Assembly: GCA_023053685.1 (NCBI GenBank)
Contig: JALIGW010000002.1
Span: forward strand, 241,880,677-241,944,676
Source: Diadophis punctatus similis
Taxonomy: Eukaryota; Chordata; Lepidosauria; Squamata; Dipsadidae
DNA length: 64,000 nt
Direction of reading: 5' to 3'
Shown piece after piece: positions 1-11,500 of the stretch. Numbering within the stretch: position 1 is the first letter of the stretch; every line of letters begins with the position of its first letter. The translations under genes were made by a program, and so were the position numbers. The notes under the pieces were generated by a model. The model was not told where the DNA came from and ran no database searches. It was given only the letters and a program-made list of their open reading frames with translations.

Positions 1-54
1 TGTATGTATGCATGCATGCATGCATGCATGCATACATACATACATGCATGCATT
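1..54. repeat. (TGCA/TGTA)n tetranucleotide repeat
   Basis: The window opens in an alternating TGTA, TGCA and TACA tract. It is largely self-complementary because TGCA is a palindrome. It lies in intron 5 of V2R gene 1. Confidence 0.9.
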
Positions 55-578
55 TATACCATGTGGAGCTCATTACATCATTAAAATTGTCACCGAATCT
101 AGAGAGTATGGAAATAGATTGATTCATCGATTCAATTTTAGAAGCTAAAGTCATTGCAGAGAGTGATAACATCCTCATTTCTCTTCTCAAATTACTTCAC
201 CATTTGATATTTTTCTTTGCATCAAATTATTTTATTTATTCATTTCTTTCCCAAATTTATATGGCAATCTTACGTATGAGCAGTTACTGGAGTGGCTAAG
301 ACTTTGGCTGCATATCTAGATTGTTTAGGCACTGGACAGCAATGCCCTCGAGATTATGTATTTCATGCATGGATCCAGAGAACCTTCTGAAGGGACATTC
401 CATTGCAATATGAGGTAAAGTTTGTGGGATGTTCCCACAGTCACAGTATTATCAAGCAGCCCCCCCCCCATTTGTAGGCATTTGCCATGGTTGGTCACAT
501 CAGTTGTCATCCAAAGAAGCTCTTTCTTGAAATGCAAAAGGAGACACTATAAAAGAAATATTGCTTCTGTTTTCTCAG
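55..578 (+). other. intron 5 (3' part) of V2R gene 1
   Basis: No coding sequence is seen. The last part, including a GCATTTGCCATGG stretch, resembles the same position upstream of gene 3 exon 6 (around 48770). It ends in a pyrimidine tract and TTTTCTCAG acceptor at 577-578. A poly(C) run lies near 461-470. Confidence 0.6.
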
Positions 579-1483
579 ATACTGAAAAATGCACCCAGTG
601 CCCAGATGATCAATATCCAACTGAGAACCGAGTCCAATGTATTCCCAAGAGAATAACTTTCCTGTCCTATGAAGAGCATCTGGGCATCATCCTGGTCTCA
701 ATTGCCCTACTCTTGTTCCTAACCACAGGCTTTGTTTTAATCATATTTATTAAATATCTAGAAACTCCCGTTGTCAAAGCCAACAACCGCAACCTCTCCT
801 ACATCCTCCTGGTCTCCCTTCTGGTTTGCTTCTTATCCTCCTTGCTCTTCATTGGCCGACCAAGAAAAGCCTCCTGTCTTCTACGACAAGCGGTATTCAG
901 CATTGTCTTCTCAGTAGCTGTGTCTTCTGTGTTGGCCAAAACAATCACAGTGGTGTTGGCATTCCTGGCCTCAAAACCAGGAAACAGGATGAGAAGGTGG
1001 TTGGGGAGGAGTTTGGCCAACTCCATCATCCTTTCTGGTTCTGGTGTCCAAACTGTCATCTGTGCCCTGTGGTTGGGTGTTTCACCCCCATTCCCTGACT
1101 CTGATGTGCACTCCCAACCTGGAGAGATCATCCTTCAATGCAATGAAGGCTCAGTCACCATGTTTTATGTTGTGCTCGGCTATATGTGTTTCCTAGCTGC
1201 CATTTGCTTCACTGTAGCTTTTCTGGCTAGGAACCTACCAGGGGCCTTCAATGAAGCCAAGCTAATCACCTTCAGCATGCTGGTCTTCTGCAGTGTCTGG
1301 GTCTCCTTCCTGCCCACCTACCTGAGCACCAAAGGAAAGTCCATGGTAGTTGTGCAGGTCTTCTCCATCTTGGCTTCCAGTGCTGGTCTTCTGGGCTGCA
1401 TCTTCTTCCCCAAATGCTACATTATTATCCTGAGGCCAGATCTAAATATTAAAGAACATCTAATGATAAAAGTAGGGAAATAA
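579..1483 (+). CDS. V2R gene 1, exon 6 (7TM exon); gene truncated by window edge
   Basis: This is the last exon of a vomeronasal type-2 receptor, a class C GPCR expected in the microvilli of vomeronasal sensory neurons. It starts after an AG acceptor with two bases (AT) that complete the Asp of DTEKC, so the preceding intron is phase 1, as in genes 2 and 3. The exon encodes the end of the cysteine-rich linker (C..CPD..YP), then seven helices in order. Anchors are [15 protein letters not shown] (TM1), [15 protein letters not shown] (TM2), [18 protein letters not shown] (TM3) and [19 protein letters not shown] (loop into TM6). It ends with the V2R signature [13 protein letters not shown], a short tail and TAA at 1481-1483. 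Frame and length (301 codons with stop) equal gene 3. Exons 1-5 lie to the left of the window, so intactness of the whole gene is unknown. Confidence 0.95.
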
Positions 1484-1810
1484 TAATGAAACTGTTTTTA
1501 GGCTCATAACATTTCATTTTTCATTCAAGTTTTCATTGTGGTTGTATGCTTCCTTTGTACCAATTTGACAATTAAAGATATTTTAATACACAGAATAGAA
1601 ATATGAAGCATTTAAGTCTAATCAAATTGAAATTGGACACAATCTTCAAACAGTAAAACAATTTAATTGATAATTAAAATTCTCATGCAGCTAGGGATGG
1701 ATAGGATAAGAAATAAGGTAGTTATATTAACATGAGACAAATGTGGAGAAGGAGACAAGGTTTCCAAAAGAAACCTAAGCTGGAATGAATATGGAAATGT
1801 AAATATTTGA
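1484..1810 (+). other. 3' UTR/flank of V2R gene 1
   Basis: This flank aligns with the sequence after gene 3 (49777-50224) but not with the one after gene 2. ATTAAA near 1570 and AATAGAAATATGAAG near 1597 are the counterparts of ATTAAA and AATAAA in gene 3, so polyadenylation around 1600 is plausible. No coding sequence is seen. Confidence 0.5.
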
Positions 1811-1817
1811 ACACATT

Positions 1818-1856
1818 CTCTCTCTCTCTCTGTCTCTCTGTCTCTCTGTCTCTCTG

Positions 1857-1898
<42 letters not shown>

Positions 1899-1962
1899 CC
1901 TCCCTCCCTCCCTCCTCCCCCACTCTCTCTCTTCCTTCTCTCTCTCTCTCCCCTCTTCTTGA
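1818..1962. repeat. CT-rich microsatellite (CTCT/CTGT/CCCT)n
   Basis: Uninterrupted pyrimidine repeat with CTGTCTCT subunits followed by (CCCT)n. It sits inside the otherwise gene 3-like 3' flank, where gene 3 has only a short CTCTCTTTCTCTC tract, so it expanded after duplication. Confidence 0.9.
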
Positions 1963-2030
1963 AAGTAGATGAGAGCAGTAAATATAGATGTTAAGAACAC
2001 CAGATGACCTTCAGTTGCAATACTGTTGAT

Positions 2031-2284
2031 CAGAGGTCCCCAAACTTTCTGGATTGGTGGATTGGTGGGTGAGCAGGGGGAGGGGAGAGGGGATGGCTGC
2101 AAGCAAGCAGTGGGCATATGCGCAAGTGCGCATAGTTCCATTTGCACAAGTGGCAGATGCGCACACCTACCACTCACACAAATGGAGCTTTGCACACATG
2201 TGCGCGCACTTGCTGCTTGCGTAATCTGGTTCAGAACAGCCTGCAGCCTGGTACTGGGCCATGGCCAGGGGTTGGGGACGCCTG
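2031..2284 (+). mobile_element. non-autonomous hAT transposon (254 bp)
   Basis: Terminal inverted repeats CAGAGGTCCCCAA at the left and TTGGGGACGCCTG at the right. The right 8-bp flank CTCTAGAT fits the hAT target consensus nTCTAGAn. The left flank CTGTTGAT matches it at 6 of 8 positions. The interior is GC-rich with tGCGCAcntG motifs and no ORF of its own. Confidence 0.7.
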
Positions 2285-2292
2285 CTCTAGAT

Positions 2293-2670
2293 GTTCTACA
2301 CCAGTCATTTCTTTTTTTATATACTGCACACCAAGACAACTAGACACAAGAACAGTTTTTTCCCAAATGCCATAACTCTGCTAAACAAATAATTCCCTCA
2401 CCACTGTCAAACTATTCACTAAGGCTGCATTACTATTACTATTAGTCTTCTCATCGTTCCTATCACCCATCTCCTCCCACTTATGACTGTTTGACTGTAA
2501 CTTGTTGCTTGTATCCTTATGATTTATATTAATATTGATTGTTTGCTGATTGCTTACTTGAACCCTATGACAACCATACTTGACAAATGTATCTTTTCTT
2601 TTATGTACACTGAGAGCATATGCACCAAATACAAATTCCTTGTGTGTCCAATCACACTTGGCCAATAAAG
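2293..2670 (+). mobile_element. CR1/L3-type LINE 3' end
   Basis: Noncoding 3' tail of a CR1-like LINE. It shares long stretches with 53700-54105 (+) and 13573-14030 (-), e.g. CACTGAGAGCATATGCACCA and GGCCAATAAAGAATTC. All three copies end exactly where an ATTCT array begins. Confidence 0.75.
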
Positions 2671-2734
2671 AATTCTATTCTATTCTATTTTATTCTATTC
2701 TATTCTATTCTATTCTATTCTATTCTATTCTATT
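2671..2734. repeat. (ATTCT)n microsatellite seeded by LINE tail
   Basis: Pentanucleotide array directly continuing the LINE 3' end CCAATAAAGAATTCT. One unit carries a T-for-C variant. The same junction occurs at 13572 and 54107. Confidence 0.9.
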
Positions 2735-2742
2735 TATGTATA

Positions 2743-2798
<56 letters not shown>

Positions 2799-2801
2799 TA
2801 T

Positions 2802-2861
<60 letters not shown>

Positions 2862-2862
2862 G
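2735..2862. repeat. (TA)n followed by (TG)n
   Basis: Alternating TA then TG dinucleotides. They are reverse complementary to the (CA)n(TA)n tract at 2980-3131, giving a potential hairpin with a 117-bp loop. Confidence 0.9.
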
Positions 2863-2979
2863 ATTTTTTGCTGATAAATGAAAATAAATTGTCCCAGTGA
2901 GGGGCTGAAAGGCAAAAAGGAAGCTGTGATGCTTTCTCTCCCATATTTGGGTACACCAGGATAACACGACAGAAAAACA

Positions 2980-4574
<1,595 letters not shown>

Positions 4575-4822
4575 CAATGATGGTGAACCTTTTTTCCCTT
4601 AGGTGCCGAAAGCGCGCGTGCGCGCGCTATTGCACACACTTGAGTGTCCACACCCATAATTCAATGCTGCCCTGCTCACTGTGCATGTGCACCCAATCTC
4701 CTCGCTCCCCTGCTCTCCTGTTTCCTGACTTCCGGTGGCCCTGTAGGCCCATTGTTTGCCCTCCCCAGGCTCTAGTGGCTTCAGAGGCCCTCCGGAGGCC
4801 AAAAACGCCCTCCTTATTTTAA
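4575..4822 (+). mobile_element. hAT element, 5' end, truncated at right
   Basis: Starts CAATGATGGTGAACCTTTTT, the same terminus type as the hAT at 48375-48740 (CGTGATGGCAAACC). The GC-rich interior contains GCGCGCGTGCGCGCGC. The right end is lost at the CR1 boundary, so no target duplication can be checked. Confidence 0.55.
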
Positions 4823-5700
4823 CCATTTGTTTCCTGTTTGACAAGAACGCAGTTATCCAATCATGAAGGGGACCAGAGATGCCATAAGATTTTAGTTTCA
4901 GGAGTAGTTTGTCATGTACTACTGAATCAAAGGCTTTGCAAAAGTCTATGTAAATTGCGTCTATTGATTTACCTTGATCCAGTTGAGAAGTCCATATGTT
5001 TTTGCAGTGTAGAAGTTGCAGGTTACAGGATAATTTTTTTCTGAAACCAAATTGTTTGTTAGAGAGTAGGTTGTTAGTTTCTAGGTGAAGTGTGATGGAT
5101 TGATTTATGATTGATTCCATGACTTTGCAGGTGATGCAACATAAAGAGATTGGTCTGTAATTTTCAACGTTACTTGGATCTCCTTTTTTGAAGATAGGGA
5201 TGACTGTGGCTAGTGATCATAAGTTGGGTAAGGAGCTAGTCCTGAAGGATTTTTCAAAAATTATGCTTAGAGGTTCAGCAATGGTTGTGGAGAGCTTTTT
5301 AAAGAAATATGCACATAGTCCGTCAGGTCCAATGGATAGAGATGGTTTTAGGTTGCATAATGCTTTTCTAACATTATCTTCTGTAAAATTGATTTGTGTC
5401 AGATCGTTGCTATTGTTTGACGTGCGACTATGAAATATTGGGCATGAACCATTGCTGTTAACAAAGATGGAGCCGAAGAATGTGTTAAAGAGTTTGGCTT
5501 TAATAGCTTCATCATTATATTCTTTACCATTTGATCCTTTGAGGGGTGGGATGGATCTCGAGTCTTTGAGTTTGTTGTTTACAAAATTGTAGAAGGCACG
5601 TGTGGATTTTGTGCGCAGAATGTTTTCTTCTTGAATGATGTGATAATTGTTACATTCGGTCTTTAATTGGCTGCATAGATTTTTGTAGCGGCTTTTGAAG

Positions 5701-6210
5701 TTAGCAACGTAGCCAGTTTTGTTCTTCCGCCAAAGGGATCTGAGATGGCGCAGTGGTTAGAGTGCAGCACTGCAGGCTACTTCAGCTGACTGCTAGCTGC
5801 AATTCAGCTGTTCAAATCTCACCGGCTCAAGGTTGACTCAGCCTTCCATCCTTCTGAGGTCGGTAAAATGAGGACCCAGATTGTTGGGGGCAATATGCTG
5901 AACTCTGTAAACTGCTTAGAGAGGGCTGTAATGCACTATGAAGCAGTATATAAGTCTAAGTGCTATTGCTATTGCTATCTTTTTTTGGATTGGAGCTTCC
6001 TTATTTTTATGGGTAATTTGTTTTTCTTGGTTTTGGTGATAATTAGTGGTACATATAATTTAATGATTCTGCATTTCGAGCAAAAAGATATTGTAGTAGT
6101 CCTCAGTAGTATTACAGCTAGCAGTCTGCTGAAGTAGCCTGCAGTGCTGCACTCTAACCACTGTGCCACCTCAGATCCCTTTGGCAGAAGAACAAATCTT
6201 GCTATGTTGC
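5701..6210. repeat. inverted duplication of CR1/SINE junction
   Basis: The left arm 5701-5802 (30 bp of CR1 plus the SINE head) reappears reverse-complemented at 6113-6210 with few mismatches. The spacer holds the rest of the SINE and more CR1. The inverted copy includes the LINE flank, so it is not simply a second SINE insertion. Confidence 0.75.
5737..5978 (+). mobile_element. Sauria-type tRNA-derived SINE
   Basis: tRNA-like head with box A-like TGGCGCAGTGGTTAGAGTGC and box B-like GTTCAAATCTC. A conserved body (GTTGACTCAGCCTTCCATCC, GGACCCAGATTGTTGGGGGC) and a CTATTG tail follow. It is inserted in the minus-strand CR1. Confidence 0.85.
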
Positions 6211-7875
6211 CAATCAAGAGATGAGAGGTCAGCATCAATGATATCATAGTTGGCTTTTTTAATTGGTTATACTTTTATTGTGGTCATTATTGTCGGGGAC
6301 TTATATTGAGATAAAAGTCAATCATGCTATGGTCACTGCTGGAAAAGGGTTCAATTATTTGTATTGTACACCCATAAATTGAGTGTAAACTGTTGCAGAA
6401 GATTAGATCTAGACTGTTGCTGAGTCTAGTGTTGTTTGTTACTAGTTGTTCAAGCTCTAGATTAGTAATAGCATTGTAAAGGGTTGAGTGTATGGGTTCG
6501 GTTGAACATTCATTTAAGGTCCAGTTAATATGAGGTAGGTTTAGGTCAACAAGAAAAATAAGGTGGGAGGCTGCCCACGTTAGTAGTGAGGTTAGCTTGT
6601 TCGCATGTGAAATGTTGTAATCAGGGGTTCTGTAGCATAGGAGGAAGCGAAGTGTGGTATTTAAGGACAGTTCACAGATGATGGTTTCTGGAAGATCTAG
6701 TTCGTGTCTAACTTGGATATTTTTAAGGTTAAGTGATTTTTTGTAGAAGATGGCAACTCCACCTCCTCTACGGGTTTCACGATCGGAATGGTAAACTTGA
6801 TAGTCTCTTACTGTAATAATGGAGTCAGGGAGGGACACGTTCAGCCATGTTTCGCAGACAAATATAATGTGGAATTTAGCAGTTTTTAGTAAGAGGAGGA
6901 GTTCGGGTATTTTGTTTACGATGCTTCTTGCATTAATTAGTTTGCATTTGAGATCAGAAGTGGATGATATTGAGGAAGTAAGGGGTGTGCATACCTAGTT
7001 TTGGGTGATGAGGGATTGGTTTTGGATGATGAGAGATTGGGTTTGGGTGATGGGTTGGATGGTGGATGGTGGATAGCGGGACTTAATTTTGATGGAGTTA
7101 GTGCGGTAGTCGATGTATCGGTCAGTGTAATCTTGGTCTTGATATTTTTTAAAATCTGCTCGGAGTTCACTGGAGCGGTTTCGTTGTAGAATGGATAGGT
7201 CAGGTCGTGAGCAAAGTTTTTGGGATTGGGGTCATTTCTGTAAATAGAGTTTATAGTAGAAATGAATTTACGTTTGATGGATTCATCCTTGCAAACTACT
7301 TTACAGAATTTTGGGGCCACAGAACCGTCTCTATACTTGAACTCGCGGCCATCTCTAGAAACTTCCAAGATGTCTCCGGGCGAGATTGATGATTCAATAA
7401 TTTTACAAACCTGTGAGATATCTCGTTCATCAGTAACATGTACCCCAAATAAGATAGCGTTATTACATTTCTGTTCGCATTCAAGGGCATCTTTGGTAAT
7501 GGTTGTTGTATTGGAATATGATTTTGAACAATTGGATTTTCATTTATCTGTGCTGTAATTCTTTTATTCAAAGATGTGAAGCTAGCTTCCATGCGTGCTT
7601 CTATGGATTCCATGTTTGTTTGTTGTGTTTTTAACGTTGTTTCCAAGGTTTGGAATCTATTAGACATGGTAATTAGGTTATCCAGTAATGGTAGACATGA
7701 TGGACAGCAATGTGGAAATGTAGTAGTTGTTGTTAGAAAAGTGGTTACCTGTTTGTTTATTTGTAGGCAGGTATTGTGGGGTAAACTTGAGCATATGTGG
7801 CATTTTTTGAATTCATCAACATCCTCTTTGATGGTTTTATTACATTTATAGCATTTGTCATGCTATAAATCAAAA

Positions 7876-8293
7876 CATGCTTTTCTCCAGCTACTCCTCT
7901 GCAAATGGAGCCCTGAAGAAGCTTCGGGTCCCCAGAGAAGAAGCTGCTTCTCACTGCAATATTCAAAATTCTTGCCTTTTAGACATCTGCTACTTCCCCA
8001 GTGATTGTTTCTGAGGTAAACATCAGACTGAAGCAACACGGAAAGGATCTTGCATCAGAAAAGGATAAATGCCTCAGTCACAGACATTGTGGCACAGTTT
8101 TTGAGACAGGCAGGGGTTGTGCTCTTGAATGTATTTTCTCTCCTTTCCAGGTGAACCTTGGTTTGTCTCTGTCTGAATCATAAAGCCAGTATAAAGTCCA
8201 TATTGTGAGGGTGCTTTGAAATGATCTAATTCTTTTTTTTTCTTTTTGTACTTATTTAGAAACTGGAAGGAGGTTGATTCAGCCCCATAAATT
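7876..8293 (+). promoter_or_regulatory. conserved upstream block of V2R gene 2 (putative promoter/5' UTR)
   Basis: This block aligns along its length with 31227-31631 (gene 3) and 59973-60383 (gene 4), ending at each ATG. Shared short motifs include TGCTTCTCACTG (7945-7956) and CATCAGACTGAAGCAA. A TATA-like GGATAAAT at about 8063 sits about 230 bp before the ATG, where gene 3 has GATATAT and gene 4 has ATATAAAA. Promoter function is inferred from conservation and position only. Confidence 0.5.
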
Positions 8294-8514
8294 ATGGACC
8301 TTCTGCTTCTACTTCTGATGCTGTTGGTGTCCCAGCCAGTATCTGGGAAGCTTACAATTAAGTGCCCATTGAAATTTGAGCTCCAGGATGAAAAAAAACC
8401 ATGGAGCTATTACAGGACAGGAGACCATATAATCAGTGTCATCACCACTGGAACAAAAATAACGCATACAACAATGTTGCCTTTCAACTTGGCTCCTTAT
8501 AGTCAGTTTGACAC
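8294..8514 (+). CDS. V2R gene 2 exon 1
   Basis: Encodes the signal peptide [18 protein letters not shown] and the first part of the ligand-binding domain up to PYSQFD. The ATG context is AAATTATGG. The donor is GTAAGT at 8515. The exon ends two bases into a Thr codon (phase 2). The start was chosen because genes 3 and 4 begin with the same MDLLLL at the homologous position. Confidence 0.93.
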
Positions 8515-11500
8515 GTAAGTAAGTCATTCAGTGTGATGGAGTTGCATTCCCTCTATTTGCAGTTCTAACACTCCCATTCTTTTCTTTTTATTTTACTTAT
8601 GCCTATATTGCAGGCTTGTTTAATTTCTTGAATCATTTTTATTTCCATCGCTTCTCTCTTTGTCTTATTTTGTAGAAAAATCTCAAATTCAAAGATGAGG
8701 CAGGAAAAAAAACCCTGAAAAAAGTCCAGATTCTATAACTTTTCTGGTTCAATCCTAACTTATCACTTGGATGCTTTAGTTTAAAGTAGCTTTTTAATGG
8801 GTTATAGCTGCCTCTGCCCAGCTCATGTCCATATTTTTATATCTGCTCGTTTATATTCAATGCCTGATCCTTATAGGAACAAAGAATAAACTGCTTTCCT
8901 GGGTCATTTATGATGATTCTACTTTAATGATTACATTATTTTGAATCCTGGTTACCTGGCAGATGAAAATTAGTTTTGCTACAAATAATGGTTTATTTGT
9001 GATTGGTAACCTTAGTGGAAAATTGTCTCCATCCCATCTCCCCAACACTCAATTTAGGTGAAATGGTAATGGGTAACTATTATTTGCCTCTGGATTTGGA
9101 TAAGTATTAGCTTAAGACTCAGAAGGCTTGTGAAGATAAAGAAGATTTAATTTGAAAAAGCAACTGTAAAAAAATATGGAGATACCCAAAGAGGAAGATA
9201 TAATTAAAAAGATATTAGAATGCGCAGAAATGGATAGGGTAACAAGGGAATTAAAAGAAAAGGAAGAGACTGATTATTATAAAGTGTGGAATCAATTTTA
9301 TGATTGGCTGAGAATGAGAAGAAATGAATAAAAATAGAGGTATAATATTGTATTATGTAAAGAGCCCATAGCTCAAATCACAGAATTAAAAATAGAAATA
9401 GCTAGAACATGGTGTATATTTAGAGATTAATACAAATAGTCATGGAAAATGTTAATAGTTTGATTATATCTGATAATAGCTTATGGTTGATAGGGGGCTA
9501 TTAATGCCCCACTTGTTTGTTGTATGTCATTTTTAGTTTGAATGTTTATTGTTGTTTTGTTATGTGTGTTTAATAAAAATTCATAAAAAAGAAGATAAAG
9601 ATTTAATTTGAAAAAGTATTTCGTTGTTGCTGTTAATTATGATGATAATAACTTGAACATTTTTTTCATTAGTTTACCTTTTGATAAGTTTAGAATACTA
9701 CGCTACATTTTTAATATTCAAGTGATCAACAAGACTCCCAGGATTCTGCAAAATCTCACTCTTGGCTACAACATCCATGACAACTCTTTGAACACACTAG
9801 TGACTTCAGAAGCCTTGCTAGACATGCTGTCTACTGGAGAAGCCAATGTTCCCAACTATAGCTGTGGAAGGAAGGATAATATTTTGGCTCTTGTTGATGC
9901 AGCTACTGAAGACATCTCCTTCCAGATGTCAACGTTAGGAGGCACCTACAAAATCCCTCAGGTTTGTATGTTTCCTTTTCTATAGGTAAATTGAGTGGGC
10001 TGGTTTATTGGTATGTAGTAGATCCAGCTATTTCTTTACTTTGGAACTGAATAACTGCTTTTCACCATGTTCATTGTAAGTGTCATGGTTATGGATTGGG
10101 ATTCATAGTGTGGATGAGGTAAAGATGAAAGCAGTGATATTCTCTCAGGACATCATCATCATTGCTTTGGGTCTTCTGCTGCATATTTCGGAAGGTGAGG
10201 AGAGACCCTATATTCAATCAAAGGGTCTTATGTAAAAAAGGAAGGTGCAGCAGAAATGGGAAATCATCTTGTGTACATAATCTTAACAGAAATAATGATT
10301 TTTCAATGTAAACAAATCCCAGAATCATGCAAAGAATCCAGATTGATTAGATTATCTATAGCTGATAAAACACATGTGCATTATAGAATTCACAGGGAGC
10401 ACTATCATTAATAAACAAAAAGTATGTCAGCCAACATATCAAGTATTTTTATCCTAAAATATTCATGATGAAATTCATTATAAACGGCTTGAAGAACATC
10501 AAAGCTCCTGTGAAGGACTTTCTCGAGCTGAACTATTTAATGGTGGTGTCTCTATTTGCAGGTTCATTTACACATATCAGTAATTCCTACCATATCCAGT
10601 TTACAGATTTATTAGAGTTGGAAGGGACCTTGTAGGTCATCTAGTCCAACCCCCTGCTCAAGCAGTAATCCCTACACCATTCTGGACAAATGGCAGTCCA
10701 ATCTCCCTTTGAAAGTCTCAAGTGTTGGAGCTCTCACAACCTCCGCAGGCAAGCTGTTCCACTGGTTGATCGCTCTCACCGTCAGAAAGTTTCTCCTTAT
10801 TTCCAGGTTGAATCTCTCCTTGGTCAGTTTCCTTGTCTGGCCTTCTGGTGCCTTGGAAAACAGCCTGACCCCCTCCTCTCTGTACCACCCCTCAAATATT
10901 GGAACATTGTTATCATGTCTCCCCTGATCCTTCTCTTCGCTAGATTGGCCATGCCCAGTTTCTGCAACCGCTCTTCGTATGTTATAGTTTCCAGTCCCCT
11001 AATCATCCTGGTTGCTCTCCTCTGCACTTTCTCTAGAGTTTCAATGTCTTTTTGTAGTGTGGTGACCAGCATTGGATGCAGTACTCTAGGTGTAGTCTAA
11101 CTAAGGCTTTATAGAGTGGTATTAGTACCTCCCTAGACCTAGATTGTATCCCTCTATTAATGCAATTTAGGATTGCATTGGCTTTTTTGGCTGCCGCTGC
11201 ACATTGCTATATCCAGTTTGGATTGAAGATGGCAATAGTCATTGTCACCAGCCATTCAGTTGTATCCCACCCTCAGCCACTCTATGGATCAGCACTCTTC
11301 ATGCCCCTCTGTCTCACAGTGTCTCCTTCAGGTCCTCCATGGCCACCCCAGGGCCATTTTTATGGTGTCCAGCCAGTGGGTGCTAGGGCGGCCCCTTCTC
11401 CCTTTCCCTCTGATGACTCCCAACATGACTGACTGTTCAAATGAGTCAATTCTCACGGCATGACCAAAGTATGACAGCCTCTGTTTGGTGATCTTGGCTT

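Larger units (their letters stand above)
4823..7866 (-). mobile_element. CR1-clade LINE, nearly full length, defective
   Basis: Read on the minus strand, the 5' part (7866-7300) encodes an ORF1 with a C-x2-C ... C-x2-C ... HNTC ... C-x2-C PHD-like zinc finger (about 7870-7690), then a coiled-coil stretch. ORF2 follows. The endonuclease segment (about 6840-6287) contains YHSDRETRRGGGVAIFY and SSSDHSMIDF. The reverse transcriptase segment (about 5120-4830) contains AIYIDFCKAFDSVVHDKLLL. It is the same family as the + copy at 55570-58690. Frames are broken by stops, by a SINE insertion (5737-5978) and by an inverted duplication. RT downstream of the palm motif is missing. Its 5' end abuts the gene 2 upstream block at about 7870. 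Confidence 0.85.

Noticed and set aside
5740..5830. tRNA genes at SINE heads
   Set aside because: Box A/B-like parts belong to SINEs with conserved bodies and tails; no cloverleaf with discriminator.
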